Assembly: GCA_027576995.1 (NCBI GenBank) | Contig: JANBQC010000479.1 | Coordinates: 1-22,181 of the forward strand | Direction: 5' to 3' | DNA from: Dimargaris cristalligena | Lineage: Eukaryota > Kickxellomycota > Dimargaritomycetes > Dimargaritales > Dimargaritaceae | DNA: 22,181 nucleotides | The notes under the pieces: generated by a model | The model's input: only the letters and a program-made list of their open reading frames with translations | Databases searched by the model: none | Told to the model about the DNA's origin: nothing | Made by a program: the position numbers and the translations under genes | Shown: in pieces, positions 21,094 to 22,181 of the stretch | Layout: each line of letters opens with the position of its first letter | Numbering within the stretch: position 1 is the stretch's first letter

Positions 21094-21330
21094 TCAAGCG
21101 GACCCAGTCGCCGGGCCGGAAGTTCTACCGAGCATTTTATTGCCAAATTTCTTCGCAGAATTCGCCGCGGCACTAATGCCGCCCTTCACAGAGGCCAAAG
21201 CTTTGCCACCCGCGGCTCTCGCCGAGTCACCGAAGGCAGGATTGGGCAGCGGTTGGGGCTGGGGCATGGCCGCAACGAGAACGGCACCGATCAGAGTGAC
21301 GGAGAGAAGCAATTGGGAGATCTTAACCAT
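21094..21330 (-). CDS. Small secreted protein, cationic Ala/Gly/Lys-rich
   Basis: A 78-codon ORF with ATG at 21330 in a strong start context (ACC before ATGG), an upstream TATA box and a pyrimidine-rich leader. Residues 1-21 form a typical signal peptide: Lys at position 3, then a Leu/Val/Ile core ending in Val-Ala-Ala. The mature part, about 57 residues, starts with a Pro/Gln-rich segment (PQPQPLPNP), followed by an Ala/Gly/Lys/Ser-rich stretch of about 35 residues with net positive charge (seven Lys/Arg, one Asp), which could form an amphipathic helix. There are no cysteines. No family is recognised. Mature composition resembles cationic membrane-active peptides, but function is unknown; it could be an effector, a cell-surface protein or a processed peptide. 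Opposite-strand frames here are shadows of this gene. Confidence 0.6.
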   Translation of the reverse strand: MVKISQLLLSVTLIGAVLVAAMPQPQPLPNPAFGDSARAAGGKALASVKGGISAAANSAKKFGNKMLGRTSGPATGSA

Positions 21331-21482
21331 GGTGAAGGTAGTTGGAGAGTGGAGAATGAGAGGGTCAAAATGAAATCAAGATGTAGAATAGAAGGGTAAT
21401 GGTAATATATGGCAGTGATAGTGCAGATGAAGTGAGATGAATAGGAAGCTGATATTGATTAGAAGTGAGGCGCTTCCTGGGG

Positions 21483-21490
21483 TATTTATA
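21483..21490 (-). promoter_or_regulatory. TATA box of the small secreted-protein gene
   Basis: TATAAATA on the - strand, about 152 bases upstream of the ATG at 21330. A start site about 30 bases downstream would give a leader of roughly 120 nt, which is C+T-rich near the ATG. A consensus TATA at this spacing suggests a strongly or conditionally expressed gene rather than a housekeeping one. Confidence 0.55.
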
Positions 21491-21499
21491 CAATTACCT

Positions 21500-22181
21500 G
21501 CCACCGACTGCCAGACCGAACTGCAAAGACCCCCTGCTGCTCTTTCGCCGCACTAGGTGTAGCCCAATACCGGACATCCAACTGGTGACGTCAGGGGATT
21601 TCTCCCGAAGTGCGCTTGGTAGACAACCACCTAAAATCAACCGGCATCTCTGCACTTCCCGACTTCCTAGTCCCCCAGATTAAAGCAAAGAAATGGTTGA
21701 TACTACCATGATCGACGACCAGCTTCAAATTTACCACAGACGAAGGGGTCATCGATCCCCTCATTCTCGTCTGCGCCTGATTTTTGGTTAAACTGCCTTG
21801 CGGGCGGCAGGCATAGCACAACCCCCACTGTTCGCCCATGTAAGTTATTTACAAGATGGACTGCTGGATATGCCTCGATCACCCTAGTATAATGGGGCTT
21901 AAGGTTCGGAATCGGGTGCAAGCCATTGTAGTACTCGTCAAATCACTGTCTCTCAACGAAATTAATATACCACATGCCGATTATTGTCTATCCCTTTGCT
22001 TGCCTCGTTCTGCCACATGGACTACCTACATACCCATTTTACCTCTTTCCATTTTTCCATGCTTTATCTATCAGAACTTTTGCCCATGTCTCAAATATAA
22101 TTCAATACCCTCTTCCCTCCGTTTAGTTGAGCGACAAGGATTGCTGTTTCGAATTCCGTCCATTTTTGATCGGCCAACCAT
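21500..22181. other. Upstream and flanking non-coding sequence
   Basis: No convincing gene. Overlapping - strand frames at 21591-21839 and 21703-21921 have no recognised domain, and the latter lacks an ATG start. The region presumably contains upstream control sequence for the secreted-protein gene. The last 200 bases are pyrimidine-rich and could lead into a gene beyond the window. Confidence 0.4.

Noticed and set aside
21037..21399. Two + strand open frames of 107-120 codons over the small secreted-protein gene
   Set aside because: The - strand frame has the signal peptide, strong start context and TATA box. The + strand frames lack supporting signals.

Overview
The window looks like nuclear DNA of a fungus, probably an early-diverging (zygomycete-type) lineage rather than a yeast or other Dikarya. 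The evidence is two strongly conserved eukaryotic housekeeping genes with fungal-type sequence (UBA1 and DIS3/RRP44), GT-AG introns of about 120-240 bp clustered at gene 5' ends, pyrimidine-rich 5' leaders, GC-rich exons in AT-rich intergenic DNA, and an HMMR/RHAMM-type coiled-coil gene that I would not expect in yeasts. A Zoopagomycota member such as Dimargaritales is my guess from gene style only; nothing in the window proves the taxon.

Layout. Positions 1 to about 6.6 kb are AT-rich and gene-poor. They hold a few short open frames of uncertain status: a decayed-looking Pro/Thr/Gly-rich stretch at 2.26-2.59 kb (-), a 170-codon open frame at 3.99-4.50 kb (-) and an 82-codon ORF at 5.43-5.68 kb (+). 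A 15-bp inverted repeat brackets 742-3860. From 6.78 to 19.53 kb lie three genes, all on the + strand: UBA1 (7 predicted coding exons, 6781-10764), an HMMR-like gene (3 predicted exons, 11889-15240) and DIS3 (single exon, 16335-19529). The spacers between them are about 1.1 kb each. The first contains a nested hairpin followed by eight Ts; the second contains a leucine-rich-repeat-like fragment on the - strand. From 19.53 to 21.09 kb I find only relic-like fragments. At 21.09-21.33 kb (-) is a small secreted-protein gene with a TATA box; the rest appears non-coding.

The genes do not form a pathway. UBA1 activates ubiquitin, DIS3 is the catalytic subunit of the RNA exosome, and the HMMR-like protein probably acts at microtubules or the spindle-organising centre. 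The small secreted protein is unrelated. All exon joins were worked out by hand from splice motifs, reading frame and remembered family sequences; no alignment or transcript data were available.
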